Source of the DNA: Treponema sp.
Lineage (GTDB): Bacteria > Spirochaetota > Spirochaetia > Treponematales > Breznakiellaceae
Assembly: GCA_031260245.1 (NCBI GenBank)
Contig: JAIRKH010000022.1
Coordinates: 1 to 42,451, forward strand
Reading direction: 5' to 3'
DNA: 42,451 nucleotides
Below the pieces are notes generated by a model. It made no database searches, was not told the DNA's origin, and saw only the letters and a program-made list of their open reading frames with translations. The translations under genes were made by a program, and so were the position numbers. Of this stretch, positions 8,642 to 17,010 are shown piece by piece (within the stretch, counting starts at the first letter, position 1; every line of letters begins with the position of its first letter).

Positions 8642-9127
8642 TTACCAATATTCCGGTACCAAATCCACCCTATAGGAAAAGATACACGACCTTATAATCC
8701 GCTCGTTTGATCTGTTGAACTTATCGTAACACGGTGTCAGACACCCGCGTGCGAGATGAGGACGGATATTTTTGTATAATTTACCGCTTTCAGTTTTGGG
8801 AAGCTTGAGACAGCGAATCAACGGAGAATCCGAGAGAAAACCCTGAAAACGCGACGCCGCCGCGTCTATCCCCGCGCGCCGACACACCGCTTTCAGCGCG
8901 TTCCATAACACGCCAGTCCGTATCGGCTTATCCGTCCGCGTCTCGTAAAATACAGTGCGACTTTTGCGCGACGGTCTACCTTCCGCGCTCAAGGCTTTAG
9001 TCAAAGCCGCGCTTATCGCGCCGTTTATGTCCACAGAGCAGTCAACGTAAACGCTGGCGTCGAATCTCGCCTGATTCAGCCGTTGGGGAAGCGCCGCGGC
9101 GCGAGCCGCGCGGCGTCTATACTTCAT
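8642..9127 (-). pseudogene. Unrecognised ORF, probably a degraded gene
   Basis: An open frame of 161 codons follows fabF on the same strand after 35 bases. I do not recognise it. The frame is open upstream of the ATG and reads like protein near FDASVYVDCSVDINGAIS. The second half is Arg/Cys-rich and does not look like a folded domain, while another minus-strand frame reads more protein-like there (around VSARGD and SGFSLGF) but is broken by stops. There is no Shine-Dalgarno. The best reading is a gene remnant with frameshifts, or a spurious ORF. The 713 bases from the metY stop to fabF hold nothing else but the metY terminator. Confidence 0.3.
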
Positions 9128-9162
9128 CCGTATCTTGCCCGACCCAAACGCCGTCTTGTTCT

Positions 9163-10425
9163 CTAGTCCTTGTATTTTTTGAACACAGCTACACCGTTAT
9201 GTCCGCCGAAACCGAGAGAACCTGACGCGGCTACGTTTATCTCGCCGTACTGGACGATATTCGGCGTATAGTCTAAATCGCAAGCTGGGTCTGGATTGTC
9301 CAAATTGATAGTAGGAGGGTAAAAACCGCCTCTGACGGCAAGCGCGCAAGCTATGGCTTCCATACCGCCGGAGCCGGCGATGCAATGTCCTGTCATGCTC
9401 TTGACGCTGGATATCTTCATGCGATAGGCGTGGGCGCCGAAAGCGTATTTTATCATAGCAGTCTCTGTTTGATCGTTAATCAGCGTCGCCGTACCATGCG
9501 CGTTGTAATACTGCACGTCTTCAGGCGCAAGTTTCGCGTCTGCAAGCGCCAGTCTGATTGCCCGCCCGCCGCCCTGCCCCGAAGGGTCTGGAGCTGTTAT
9601 GTGATACGCGTCCGCGGTCGCGCCGTAACCTGCAAATTCAACGAGGATTTCAGCGCCCCGCGCTCTGGCGTGTTCTTCGCTTTCAAACGTGAGAACGCCT
9701 GCGCCCTCGCCCATCACAAAACCGTCTCTGTCTTTGTCAAAAGGACGAGACGCCTTTTGCGGTTCGTCGTTGCGAGTCGACAGCGCCTTGAGCGTCTGAA
9801 AGCCTCCTATGCCGAAAGGAACAATACACGCTTCAGCGCCCCCAGCTATAACAACGTCGCACCTGCCAGCGCGGATAAGGTCCAGCGCTTGCCCCAACGC
9901 ATCGGTACCAGAAGCGCACGCGGTTATTTGCGTAAACGCAGGGCCTTTAAGCCCGAACAGCATTGAGACGTTTCCAGCCGCCTCGTTGCTTATCATCAAT
10001 GGAATGGTTAAGGGCGGCATACGGCGCGGTCCTTGCGCAAAAAGCTTTTTAAAAGACTCGGTAACAACTTCAAAACCGCCTATGCCGTTACCCAAGACGA
10101 CGCCGCATCGCTCGTGGTCCGCGGTAAATCGCTTTCCACCGCCCGCGCGGTCAGCCAGTAAGCCAGCTTGCTCAAGCGCTTGAGTCGCAGCCGCGGCCGC
10201 AAACTGCGTGAAACGCGCCATTTTGCGATAATCCTTCTTGTCAAGCCATTTCGACGGCTCGAAATCTCTGACTTCGCCAGCTATCTTCACATCAAAATCA
10301 GCGGCGTCAAATTGCGTGATAAGCCCAATCCCGCTCTTTCCAACTCTTAACGAGTCCGAAAAATCCTTAATGCTATTCCCTATGGGAGAAATTACTCCCA
10401 TACCAGTAACAACGACCTTCTTCAT
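9163..10425 (-). CDS. fabF: Beta-ketoacyl-ACP synthase II
   Basis: Condensing enzyme of type II fatty acid synthesis, extending acyl-ACP with malonyl-ACP in the cytoplasm; 420 residues. The thiolase-fold catalytic triad is visible: Cys170 in TACASGTDA, His310 in NAHGTATLINDQ and His347 in KSMTGHC. The last motif reads GHCIAGSGGMEA rather than the common GHTLGAAGAIEA. The start at 10425 is chosen because the product begins MKKVVVTGMGV, as family members do, and GGAGG lies six bases upstream. The frame stays open far upstream, but that extension is not fabF-like. It stands apart from other fab genes and diverges from moxR. A large dyad covers its promoter region. Confidence 0.95.
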   Translation of the reverse strand: MKKVVVTGMGVISPIGNSIKDFSDSLRVGKSGIGLITQFDAADFDVKIAGEVRDFEPSKWLDKKDYRKMARFTQFAAAAATQALEQAGLLADRAGGGKRFTADHERCGVVLGNGIGGFEVVTESFKKLFAQGPRRMPPLTIPLMISNEAAGNVSMLFGLKGPAFTQITACASGTDALGQALDLIRAGRCDVVIAGGAEACIVPFGIGGFQTLKALSTRNDEPQKASRPFDKDRDGFVMGEGAGVLTFESEEHARARGAEILVEFAGYGATADAYHITAPDPSGQGGGRAIRLALADAKLAPEDVQYYNAHGTATLINDQTETAMIKYAFGAHAYRMKISSVKSMTGHCIAGSGGMEAIACALAVRGGFYPPTINLDNPDPACDLDYTPNIVQYGEINVAASGSLGFGGHNGVAVFKKYKD

Positions 10426-10467
10426 GTTCTTCCTCCAAATCAAGTCTAAATTCTCTGTATACGCTCT

Positions 10468-10500
10468 TATTATGACGAAATTAAATATTTTGTCATAATA
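10468..10500. promoter_or_regulatory. 33-bp dyad in the fabF promoter
   Basis: Arms of 14 bases (10468-10481 and 10487-10500) are inverted repeats with one mismatch, separated by five A/T bases; each arm contains TATTATGAC. On the minus strand the arms fall on a weak -35-like TATGAC and a -10-like CATAAT spaced about 17 bases. The layout suggests a repressor site for fatty acid synthesis control; the regulator is not in this window. Confidence 0.6.
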
Positions 10501-10576
10501 GTATAATTTTTGAAGAGAAACGTCAAGAAGAGAGCTGAGGGCTTTGACGCGCAATTCGGAGATTCTCTTTTTGGTC

Positions 10577-10605
10577 TTGAAATCTTCCCGTTTATAACGT
10601 ATAAT
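10577..10605 (+). promoter_or_regulatory. moxR promoter (predicted leaderless)
   Basis: TTGAAA (10577-10582), 17 bases, consensus TATAAT (10600-10605). The ATG at 10612 is where transcription itself should start, and no proper Shine-Dalgarno fits between the -10 box and the ATG. Confidence 0.65.
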
Positions 10606-10611
10606 GGGCGT

Positions 10612-11565
10612 ATGGACTTTCAGGAAATTGTAAAAGAGGTAAAGGCGGCGATGGCGAGGCGAATTGTGGGGCAGGAGCAAATGGTTGACGGACTCATAAC
10701 GGCGCTCGTCGCGGGCGGGCATATCCTCCTCGAAGGCGTTCCCGGACTTGCCAAGACCCTTGCGGTTAAGAGCCTCGCGGACGTTACCGGACTGCTCTTC
10801 AAGCGCGTCCAGTTCACGCCAGACCTTCTGCCGGCTGACCTCACTGGGACGTTGGTATGGGAGCAGTCTACCGGCGTGTTCTCCGCGCGCAAGGGACCCA
10901 TTTTCGCCAACGTGATTCTGGCGGACGAAATCAACCGCGCGCCCGCAAAGGTGCAATCCGCGTTGCTTGAGGCCATGGAAGAGTCGCAGGTAACGATTGG
11001 CGAAACCTCCTACCGTCTGCCGGAGCCGTTTTTCGTACTTGCGACCCAGAACCCCATCGAACACGAGGGTACTTACTCTTTGCCTGAAGCCGAGCTGGAC
11101 AGGTTTCTGATGAAGCTTTTGGTAAAATATCCTACGCCGGACGAGGAGACGAGAATTCTCTACCTTACGGCGGATAAAAAGGAAATACAGGAACTCCCTC
11201 GCGTACTGAATTCCGTTACCTTGAAACTACTCCGTAACGCGGCCGGAAACGTCCATGTCGACGAGCGGATAGCGGCCTACATGGTCTCCATTGTCGGCGC
11301 GACTCGTCCCGCGAAAACGACGAAGGAAGGCGTCTACAAATACGTGTCCTTTGGCGCGTCCCCGCGGGCGTCCATAGCTCTGTTCAAGTGTTCGCGGATT
11401 CACGCTTTATTCGAGGGGCGCGCTTTCGTTACTCCAGACGATGTGAAAGCCGTGTCGATTCCGATTCTACGCCATCGAATCGCGCTTTCCTACGAAGCAG
11501 AGGCCGACGGTCTGGACGCCGACGCGGTAATTTCACGGATTCTGAGTCTGGTACCAGTGCCATAG
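10612..11565 (+). CDS. MoxR-family AAA+ ATPase
   Basis: AAA+ chaperone-like ATPase of the MoxR/RavA group, which typically remodels or activates partner proteins, often with VWA-domain proteins. Cytoplasmic, 317 residues. Walker A is GVPGLAKT (residues 42-49), Walker B is ILADEINRAP (102-111), and sensor 1 lies in FVLATQNPIEHEGTY. The usual partners (DUF58 and VWA genes) are not adjacent; the next gene is purA, 28 bases downstream on the same strand. The start at 10612 matches the family N-terminus. The frame is open upstream to 10510, but that part overlaps the promoter. Initiation is probably leaderless. Confidence 0.9.
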   Translation: MDFQEIVKEVKAAMARRIVGQEQMVDGLITALVAGGHILLEGVPGLAKTLAVKSLADVTGLLFKRVQFTPDLLPADLTGTLVWEQSTGVFSARKGPIFANVILADEINRAPAKVQSALLEAMEESQVTIGETSYRLPEPFFVLATQNPIEHEGTYSLPEAELDRFLMKLLVKYPTPDEETRILYLTADKKEIQELPRVLNSVTLKLLRNAAGNVHVDERIAAYMVSIVGATRPAKTTKEGVYKYVSFGASPRASIALFKCSRIHALFEGRAFVTPDDVKAVSIPILRHRIALSYEAEADGLDADAVISRILSLVPVP

Positions 11566-11593
11566 AAATAGACTTTTTTTATAAGGGGAAAAT

Positions 11594-12823
11594 ATGAAAG
11601 TAGTCGTCATAGGCGCCCAGTGGGGCGACGAGGGCAAGGGAAAGATAGTCGATTACCTTGCGAGCGAGGCGCAGATAATAGTGCGCTACGCTGGCGGAGC
11701 GAACGCGGGACACACCATCGTCATAGGCGCCGAGGAGTACGCCCTGCACCTCGTGCCGTCTGGTATCCTTTACCCGGACAAGACGGCGATTTTGGGCGCG
11801 GGCATGGTCATAGACCCGTCCGCCCTGTTCGGAGAACTACAAATGCTTGAGGACCGAGGCGTCGACACAGCCGGACGGGTATTCATCTCGGACCGCGCTC
11901 ATATCGTGCTCCCGCGCTACATCCGTATTGACAAGGAGCGGGACGCGGCGCGGAAGAAGCCCATCGGCACGACCGGACGCGGTATCGGTATCACATACTC
12001 GATGAAGAGCGACCGAGACGGTATCCGACTCGCGGATTTGTCGTGGAAGGAGAAAATGGACGAACTGGACGCGGGCGACCGCGCCTACCTTGAGCCGTTT
12101 ATCGACCGACTGCAAAAGACGGCGATTGATTTGTCGTCCTACCTTTTTCACCACAAGAACGCGCAAATCCTGTTTGAGGGCGCTCAAGGAACGCTCCTCG
12201 ACCTGGACCTCGGCACCTATCCCTATGTGTCGAGCGGGACCTCGTGCGCGGCGGGCGCGGCTATCGGCGGTTGCGTGGGACCGCGCGCTCTGGACAAGGT
12301 TCTCGGCGTATTCAAAGCCTACTCCACCCGCGTGGGAAACGGTCCCTTCCCCAGCGAATTTGACGCGGATTCCGAAGACGAATTGTGCCGCTTCGTGCGA
12401 AACACAGGGCGGGAATTCGGCGTAACGACCGGCCGTCCTCGTAGGTGCGGCTACCTCGACCTCGTCGCCTTGCGCTACGCCTGCCTAACCAATTCCATAG
12501 ACTCCCTGGCGCTGACCCACATCGACGTCTACGACTCGCTTGACGAATTTAAAGCCTGCGTCGCTTATAAAATCAATGGCGATGTTGTGGAGACTTTTCC
12601 CGCGTCCATTGACGCGCTCAACGGCGCGAAACCAGTTCTCCGTTCCTTTCGCGGCTGGAAAAAAAACCTGTCCGACGCGCTCACATACGAGGAATTCCCT
12701 GTGGAGGCGATGGAATACATCGAGTTCATCGAAAGGTTCTGTGAAACGCCGATTGATATTGTGTCCGTAGGCTACGACCGCCGGGCGACGATTATCAGAA
12801 AAAGCCCCTGGAGACTTAAATAA
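11594..12823 (+). CDS. purA: Adenylosuccinate synthetase
   Basis: Joins IMP and aspartate using GTP, the first committed step from IMP to AMP; cytoplasmic. 409 residues, slightly shorter than the usual ~430. The GTP-binding loop is GDEGKGKIVD with catalytic Asp12, and His40 lies in GGANAGHT (commonly GGNNAGHT). Other family segments include GTTGRGIGITYSMKSDR, EGAQGTLLDLDLGTYPYVSSG, TTGRPRRCGYLDLVALRY and the C-terminal SVGYDRRATI. A GGGG Shine-Dalgarno-like run precedes the ATG. It is 28 bases after moxR and probably shares its transcript. No other pur genes are in the window. Confidence 0.97.
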   Translation: MKVVVIGAQWGDEGKGKIVDYLASEAQIIVRYAGGANAGHTIVIGAEEYALHLVPSGILYPDKTAILGAGMVIDPSALFGELQMLEDRGVDTAGRVFISDRAHIVLPRYIRIDKERDAARKKPIGTTGRGIGITYSMKSDRDGIRLADLSWKEKMDELDAGDRAYLEPFIDRLQKTAIDLSSYLFHHKNAQILFEGAQGTLLDLDLGTYPYVSSGTSCAAGAAIGGCVGPRALDKVLGVFKAYSTRVGNGPFPSEFDADSEDELCRFVRNTGREFGVTTGRPRRCGYLDLVALRYACLTNSIDSLALTHIDVYDSLDEFKACVAYKINGDVVETFPASIDALNGAKPVLRSFRGWKKNLSDALTYEEFPVEAMEYIEFIERFCETPIDIVSVGYDRRATIIRKSPWRLK

Positions 12824-12922
12824 CCATAGATCGCGCTAACGCCGATTAACCCCCGCGTCGTTCCCTAAACTGCGCCGCCGCCATTGTAGTCTCTATAGAC
12901 TCATGCGTCGCGGATTGAGGAC

Positions 12923-12951
12923 TTGAATTCCGCGGAGAAATAATATATATT
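12923..12951 (+). promoter_or_regulatory. Likely promoter of the corC-like gene
   Basis: TTGAAT (12923-12928), 17 bases, TATATT (12946-12951) within an A/T-rich patch. It gives a leader of about 45 bases, with a GAGGAA Shine-Dalgarno before the ATG at 13004. Confidence 0.45.
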
Positions 12952-13003
12952 AGAGCGACGATTCAGTAAAATATGACGGCGGATTGCGATAACGAGGAAC
13001 GAT

Positions 13004-13756
13004 ATGGCGTTTTTTAAGAAAGACAGCGACGAAATAAACCCAAAGGCGTTACAGTCTTTGGAATCTGAACAAAAAGAGATGATACGCGGCATTGTGGAGC
13101 TATCCGGCACCACGGTGAAGGAAGTGATGGTTCCGCGTATTGACGTTGTGTTTCTACGCGCGGACGCGAGCAAACAAGAGATTCTCTCCGCTATTTCCGA
13201 GAGCGGACATTCCCGCTTTCCGGTCTATGAGGAAACCATAGACAACGTTACCGGCGTCCTTTACGCAAAGGACCTTCTCACCTGCCTGGCGCGGGACGAG
13301 GAATTTGACGTAAAGAAACTGCTCCGCTCCCCGTTTTTTGTGCCTGAATCCAAACACATTGACAATCTTCTGCGGGAACTGCAACGCAAAAAGGTACATA
13401 TCGCCGTAGTGGTCGACGAATACGGCGGCGTCTCCGGCATCGTGTGTATGGAAGACGTCATCGAGGAGATAGTCGGCGATATTCAGGACGAATTTGACCA
13501 CGAAACCGAAAATGTCGTTAAACTAGACGAACATATCTTTCTTTGCGACGCGCGCATCAACCTGGAAGACCTTGCCGAAGAGACCGGCATCGCGTTTCCC
13601 GTTGACGACTTTGACACGCTCGGCGGGTTCGTCTTTGACCTTTTCGGCAAAATCCCCGTGCAATATGAAAAAGCCGTATTCAACGGCGTGGACTTTGTCA
13701 TTCAAGAAATGGAAGGGCATAAAATACAAAAAGTGAAAATCGTCGCGAAAAAGTAG
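13004..13756 (+). CDS. CorC/HlyC-type CBS-domain protein
   Basis: 250-residue cytoplasmic protein made of a CBS pair followed by a CorC_HlyC domain, lacking the membrane DUF21 part found in larger relatives. The CBS region begins around VKEVMVPRIDVVFLRAD (residues 37-53) and continues through SGHSRFPVYEETIDNVTGVLYAKDLL. The second CBS motif is VHIAVVVDEYGGVSGIVCMEDVIEEIVGDI near residues 125-155. The C-terminal domain (about 165-250) contains FDTLGGFVFDLFGKIP. Relatives have been linked to magnesium or cobalt efflux and ribosome-related roles, but the exact function is unsettled. Start supported by GAGGAA. The eroded trpC remnant begins 27 bases downstream. Confidence 0.9.
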   Translation: MAFFKKDSDEINPKALQSLESEQKEMIRGIVELSGTTVKEVMVPRIDVVFLRADASKQEILSAISESGHSRFPVYEETIDNVTGVLYAKDLLTCLARDEEFDVKKLLRSPFFVPESKHIDNLLRELQRKKVHIAVVVDEYGGVSGIVCMEDVIEEIVGDIQDEFDHETENVVKLDEHIFLCDARINLEDLAEETGIAFPVDDFDTLGGFVFDLFGKIPVQYEKAVFNGVDFVIQEMEGHKIQKVKIVAKK

Positions 13757-13783
13757 AAATCATACTTACAATAAGAGGCGCAA

Positions 13784-14087
13784 ATGGTACTGGACGACAT
13801 AGCCGCAAGCGTCCGCAAACGATTTGCAGCCACGCGAGAGAAACTCTCGTTTAAACAAATTCAGACGCGGGCGGAGAAAATACAAGAAAGTCTCTCCGTC
13901 AAAAAGCGTAACAGTCCAAGACTTCCCCTATCTACAGATAGCGCGGATTTACGAGGACGCGGACGTCAGCGGCGTGAACAACCGGGGACTGCAAACCTTT
14001 CAGGTTGATATTGCCGCCATGGAACGACTGGTAAAACGCATACCTGACCGCGTTATCACGGTCGCGAAAAGAAGTTGGAGACGATAG
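13784..14087 (+). pseudogene. trpC: Remnant of indole-3-glycerol phosphate synthase
   Basis: Pieces of TrpC remain in two frames. The start codon at 13784 opens MVLDDIAASVRKRF, like the family N-terminus. The reading then shifts by one base near 13877, giving KVSPSKS and FPYLQIARIYEDA, which match the family SPSKG segment and the strand after it. This is joined directly to SGVNNRGLQTFQVDI and RIPDRVITVAK, which belong near the C-terminal third (GINNR motif). Family length is about 260 residues; only about 100 codons survive, so at least two large internal deletions and a frameshift have occurred. No other trp gene is visible. The remnant's stop lies two bases before the next gene's ATG. Confidence 0.82.
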
Positions 14088-14089
14088 GG

Positions 14090-15136
14090 ATGAAAAGCGC
14101 CTTTTTGGAAAGCGATGTAACAATCCTTTTGAAAGACATAAGCGGGATGATAGCGGCAAGCGGCACGCTTGAGCGCGAGCGTTTTATACAAAGCGGGGGA
14201 CATTATTCGGAACTACTTCCTATTGAATATGAGCCGAGCGCCGCGTACTTGCGCCTTTACCAAACGGCGTTGGAGCGGTTCGCCGCAAAGACAGCGCGCG
14301 CGGTCGCGGTTACGGCGGCAAAAATTTACGTTCTGCACGAGCGCGGCGCCGTGCTGGTCTCTCTTGCCCGCGCGGGCGTGCCGATAGGGGTACTACTCAA
14401 ACGCTACGCCGCGGCGAAATACAGAGTGGATTGGCCGCATTACACAATATCAATCATCAAAGACAAGGGCGTTGACCAGAACGCGATGCGATATATCCTT
14501 GACCGACACGCGGCCGCGGACGTTCAATTTGTAGACGGATGGACAGGCAAAGGCGCGATAGCCCGCGAACTGGCGAACGCTGTGCGGCGGTACGACGGTC
14601 TGCGTCCCAGCCTGGCCGCGCTTTCGGACCCGCCGCGCGTCGCCGACGTTCGCGGAACGTCCGAAGATTTTCTGATACCGAGTTCGTGCTTAAACGCTAC
14701 CGTCTCCGGACTGCTCAGTCGCACTGTGCTGAACTCCAAACTCATCGGCAAAGACGACTTCCATGGCGCGGTCTTTTACGAAAACCTCGCGCCTTTCGAC
14801 CGCACCTACGAATTTATCAACCGCGTCGTTGAAAACTTTCCGTTTGATGTTGATGGAAAGGCGGAACAGGACGCCCCGCCTCTAGACGGGGCGATGAACG
14901 AGATTCAGAGAATAAAGGACGATTTTGCCGTTCCAGACGTTAATCTTATCAAGCCTGGTATTGGAGAAGCGACTCGCGTTCTGCTACGGCGGCTTCCTTG
15001 GAAGCTGTTGGTCTACCGCCTCGACGATTACGTCAATCTTGGACACCTCTACCGGCTCGCTGAAGAACGGGGCGTGGAAGTCTCCATATATCCTCTGAAA
15101 ATTTACCGAGCCTGCGGCCTCATTCGGAAAATATGA
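14090..15136 (+). CDS. StiP-family phosphoribosyltransferase-like protein
   Basis: 348-residue cytoplasmic protein matching the StiP/PRTase_1 family, found near tellurite-resistance (ter) stress genes in many bacteria. The PRTase-type PRPP loop is VQFVDGWTGKGA (residues 145-156). Other conserved parts are SGGHYSELLPIEYEPS (35-50), VLVSLARAGVPIGVLLKRY (88-106), SEDFLIPSSCLNATVSGLLSRTVL and the C-terminal LLVYRLDDYVNLGHLY. The family has been proposed to make a nucleoside-like metabolite; some databases call it a cysteine protease, which I think less likely. I start at ATG 14090 because GGAG lies nine bases upstream; a TTG at 14075 is an alternative. The stop overlaps the next, broken gene by four bases (ATGA). 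The frame is intact between two pseudogenes. Confidence 0.85.
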   Translation: MKSAFLESDVTILLKDISGMIAASGTLERERFIQSGGHYSELLPIEYEPSAAYLRLYQTALERFAAKTARAVAVTAAKIYVLHERGAVLVSLARAGVPIGVLLKRYAAAKYRVDWPHYTISIIKDKGVDQNAMRYILDRHAAADVQFVDGWTGKGAIARELANAVRRYDGLRPSLAALSDPPRVADVRGTSEDFLIPSSCLNATVSGLLSRTVLNSKLIGKDDFHGAVFYENLAPFDRTYEFINRVVENFPFDVDGKAEQDAPPLDGAMNEIQRIKDDFAVPDVNLIKPGIGEATRVLLRRLPWKLLVYRLDDYVNLGHLYRLAEERGVEVSIYPLKIYRACGLIRKI

Positions 15137-16123
15137 TACGACGCAAAGCCTAACCCTTGTGTCTGGCGCCTGTCGTTATGGGGTGCGATGACGTCTCTGG
15201 CGGAGACATCATCTATGTGGATCCGGAATATGTCCCGGTTCATAAGACCGTCAATATCGGTATGTTTAACGCGACCTATCCAGTCCTGAATTTCGCCCTT
15301 TCAATTTTTGACATAAATGAAAATCTGACCTTCGTCGCCATTGAACGAAAAAAATACGTTTGATTATACCAAACTTCCACAAAACGTGTACCTTCTACCC
15401 GGCGCGACGACAAGCGGAAACATCAACTTTTTCGACGTCGACGAGCGGTTTTACGGGACGAGGTAGAGGCTTTCATAGCGGCAGGGAAGATACAGGAAAA
15501 AACGATTATTCAGCAGGTCGAGGCCGTTAAGAACAGCGGGAAAATGAAGGAGCTGGAATATATGTTAAAACTGCGTTGGGGCGAGGCGGAAAGCGAAAGC
15601 GTTGCGGCGCAGTTTGATAAGGGCAATGATAAAAAGACTTTGCTGGTTCTCGGTACGCGCACCGAGTTGGAGCAAACGACAACAATGAGTAGCGCAGGAG
15701 CGATATTGATTCCGGATCTTTTGAATCAGGTGAAAACTCGCTATGAAGAGGATTACAACCTGTTTTATAAAGGGCATCCGGGAACGCCAACGGACGGAAC
15801 GAAGCTTGCTTCCCTTAGCGCAGTCGGATTCACCGACTTGCTTACAACGATACCGGCCGAAACGATGATGTCGTTTTATGACAACGTTTATGTCGGCGGC
15901 TATCCCGGGTCGACGTTTGTTTCGGCGACGACTGGGCAGACGGTGTTTTCATTCGGACCGAAAAGCGTCCTAGAGGCTGTGGCGGGAATTGAGATGGAAA
16001 ATTTCGCCGAGACGGAATACATATACTATACCGATTCTTGGCATATTGGAACGGAATAGCGACAAAGGGGTTGTCGCGAGCGCGGACGCGTCGTATAATA
16101 TGCTTACGCTTCGCCACTGGTAG
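15133..16123 (+). pseudogene. Broken lipoprotein gene, sialyltransferase-like (GT80/GT52-like)
   Basis: Protein-like sequence continues for about 330 codons but jumps frame about five times. ATG 15133 (overlapping the StiP-like stop) gives MIRRKA; a shift near 15150 gives LTLVS; a shift back near 15162 gives LAPVVMGCDD, together a lipoprotein signal with lipobox. A further shift occurs at an A7 run (about 15347-15353), then back near 15455. The main frame from there ends at 16059, and another shift near 16035 would give a natural end at 16123. The late part (FYKGHPGTP, then IPAETMMSFYDNVYVGGYPGSTFVS) resembles the KGHPG, IP..E..MM and VGG..SS pattern of family GT80 sialyltransferases. The function assignment is tentative; the decay is clear unless the assembly is wrong. 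Confidence 0.7.
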
Positions 16124-16190
16124 AATGACTCGTATACAGCCAAAACGTTACGCGAAATCACCGGCGGTGGGGGTGTATTTACCATAAACG

Positions 16191-16224
16191 CCGTGAGGCC
16201 TTCGCAAACGCGAGGTCCTCACGG
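16191..16224 (+). terminator. Strong hairpin immediately before the HAD gene
   Basis: Perfect 8-bp stem CCGTGAGG/CCTCACGG (16191-16198 with 16217-16224) continued inside by two short helices (roughly 16199-16205 with 16210-16215) around a small loop. Only three T follow, so termination would be weak. It ends 12 bases before the HAD start codon and could instead mask or regulate translation, since no Shine-Dalgarno is seen. Confidence 0.45.
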
Positions 16225-16235
16225 TTTCGGAAAGT

Positions 16236-16970
16236 ATGATACTGATAGCCTGCGACCTTGACAACACATTGATACGCGGTCGGCCTCAAGAGGGCGACGT
16301 CCCGGTGGAATATTCCGGCGAAAGAGTCGTCACGTATATGTCAAGGCGGACGCTTGAAATAATAGCGAATTTGAACGGCCGCATCGTTCTGGTTCCCGCA
16401 ACCTCTCGTTCTATAGAGCAATATCGGCGTATAAAAGTTTTTCAGGAATACGCTCCCGTTTACGCGATTGTAAGCGGCGGGGGCGTCATTTTACAGAACG
16501 GCGAAATTGACGGCGCATGGGACGGTCGCCGCAAGAACGTCGTTGATTCGACGCGGGGGGAATTCGAGCGAGTCTTCCGCCTTTTACAAAACGACGTCCG
16601 CGTTGAAAGAACGAAAATCATAGACGACGCCTTTATTTTCGCCAAGAGCGCGTCCGCTCAAAGGGTAATAGATAGTTTGAAACGCGACGCTATTTCGTTC
16701 AGTATACTGCGCCATAACGAAAAAATCTACGTTTTGCCGCCGGGTATAGACAAGGGCGCCGCGCTCGCCGAAGTAAAAAGGCGGCTGGTTCCGAGTTGCG
16801 TCGCGGCCGCAGGCGACAGCGTTCTTGATATTCCCTTGTTGAACGGAGCGGATTACGCGCTCGTACCTTCGCGAGAAATCGCGGCGAAAATCAAGGCTCC
16901 GCATATTCTCGTTAATCCCGAAACGGCCGATTTCTCTGTCTTCGTCATGGAATTCGCCGCTCGTCTCTAA
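16236..16970 (+). CDS. HAD-superfamily phosphatase (Cof/SPP-like)
   Basis: 244-residue cytoplasmic hydrolase with all HAD motifs: motif I DLDNT (nucleophile Asp7, acid Asp9), motif II PATSR (54-58), motif III Lys173, and motif IV GDSVLD (193-198). A C2-type cap sits between motifs II and III. Substrate unknown; relatives dephosphorylate sugar or nucleotide phosphates. HAD phosphatases accompany StiP-like phosphoribosyltransferases in ter-type gene clusters, so this one may act on the product of the intact gene two places upstream. A stable hairpin directly precedes the ATG and no Shine-Dalgarno is evident. Confidence 0.85.
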   Translation: MILIACDLDNTLIRGRPQEGDVPVEYSGERVVTYMSRRTLEIIANLNGRIVLVPATSRSIEQYRRIKVFQEYAPVYAIVSGGGVILQNGEIDGAWDGRRKNVVDSTRGEFERVFRLLQNDVRVERTKIIDDAFIFAKSASAQRVIDSLKRDAISFSILRHNEKIYVLPPGIDKGAALAEVKRRLVPSCVAAAGDSVLDIPLLNGADYALVPSREIAAKIKAPHILVNPETADFSVFVMEFAARL

Positions 16971-17010
16971 CAGGTCGGCAATCCTGCGCCTAAAAGCGTC
17001 TATATCAACG

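Noticed and set aside
10426-11064. Open frame extending fabF upstream on the minus strand by about 200 codons
   Set aside because: It is antisense to moxR, shows no family similarity, and a good Shine-Dalgarno marks the start at 10425.
15347-15363. A7 run as a programmed -1 frameshift site
   Set aside because: The downstream coding frame needs the opposite shift (one base fewer), and other frameshifts in the gene cannot be explained this way.
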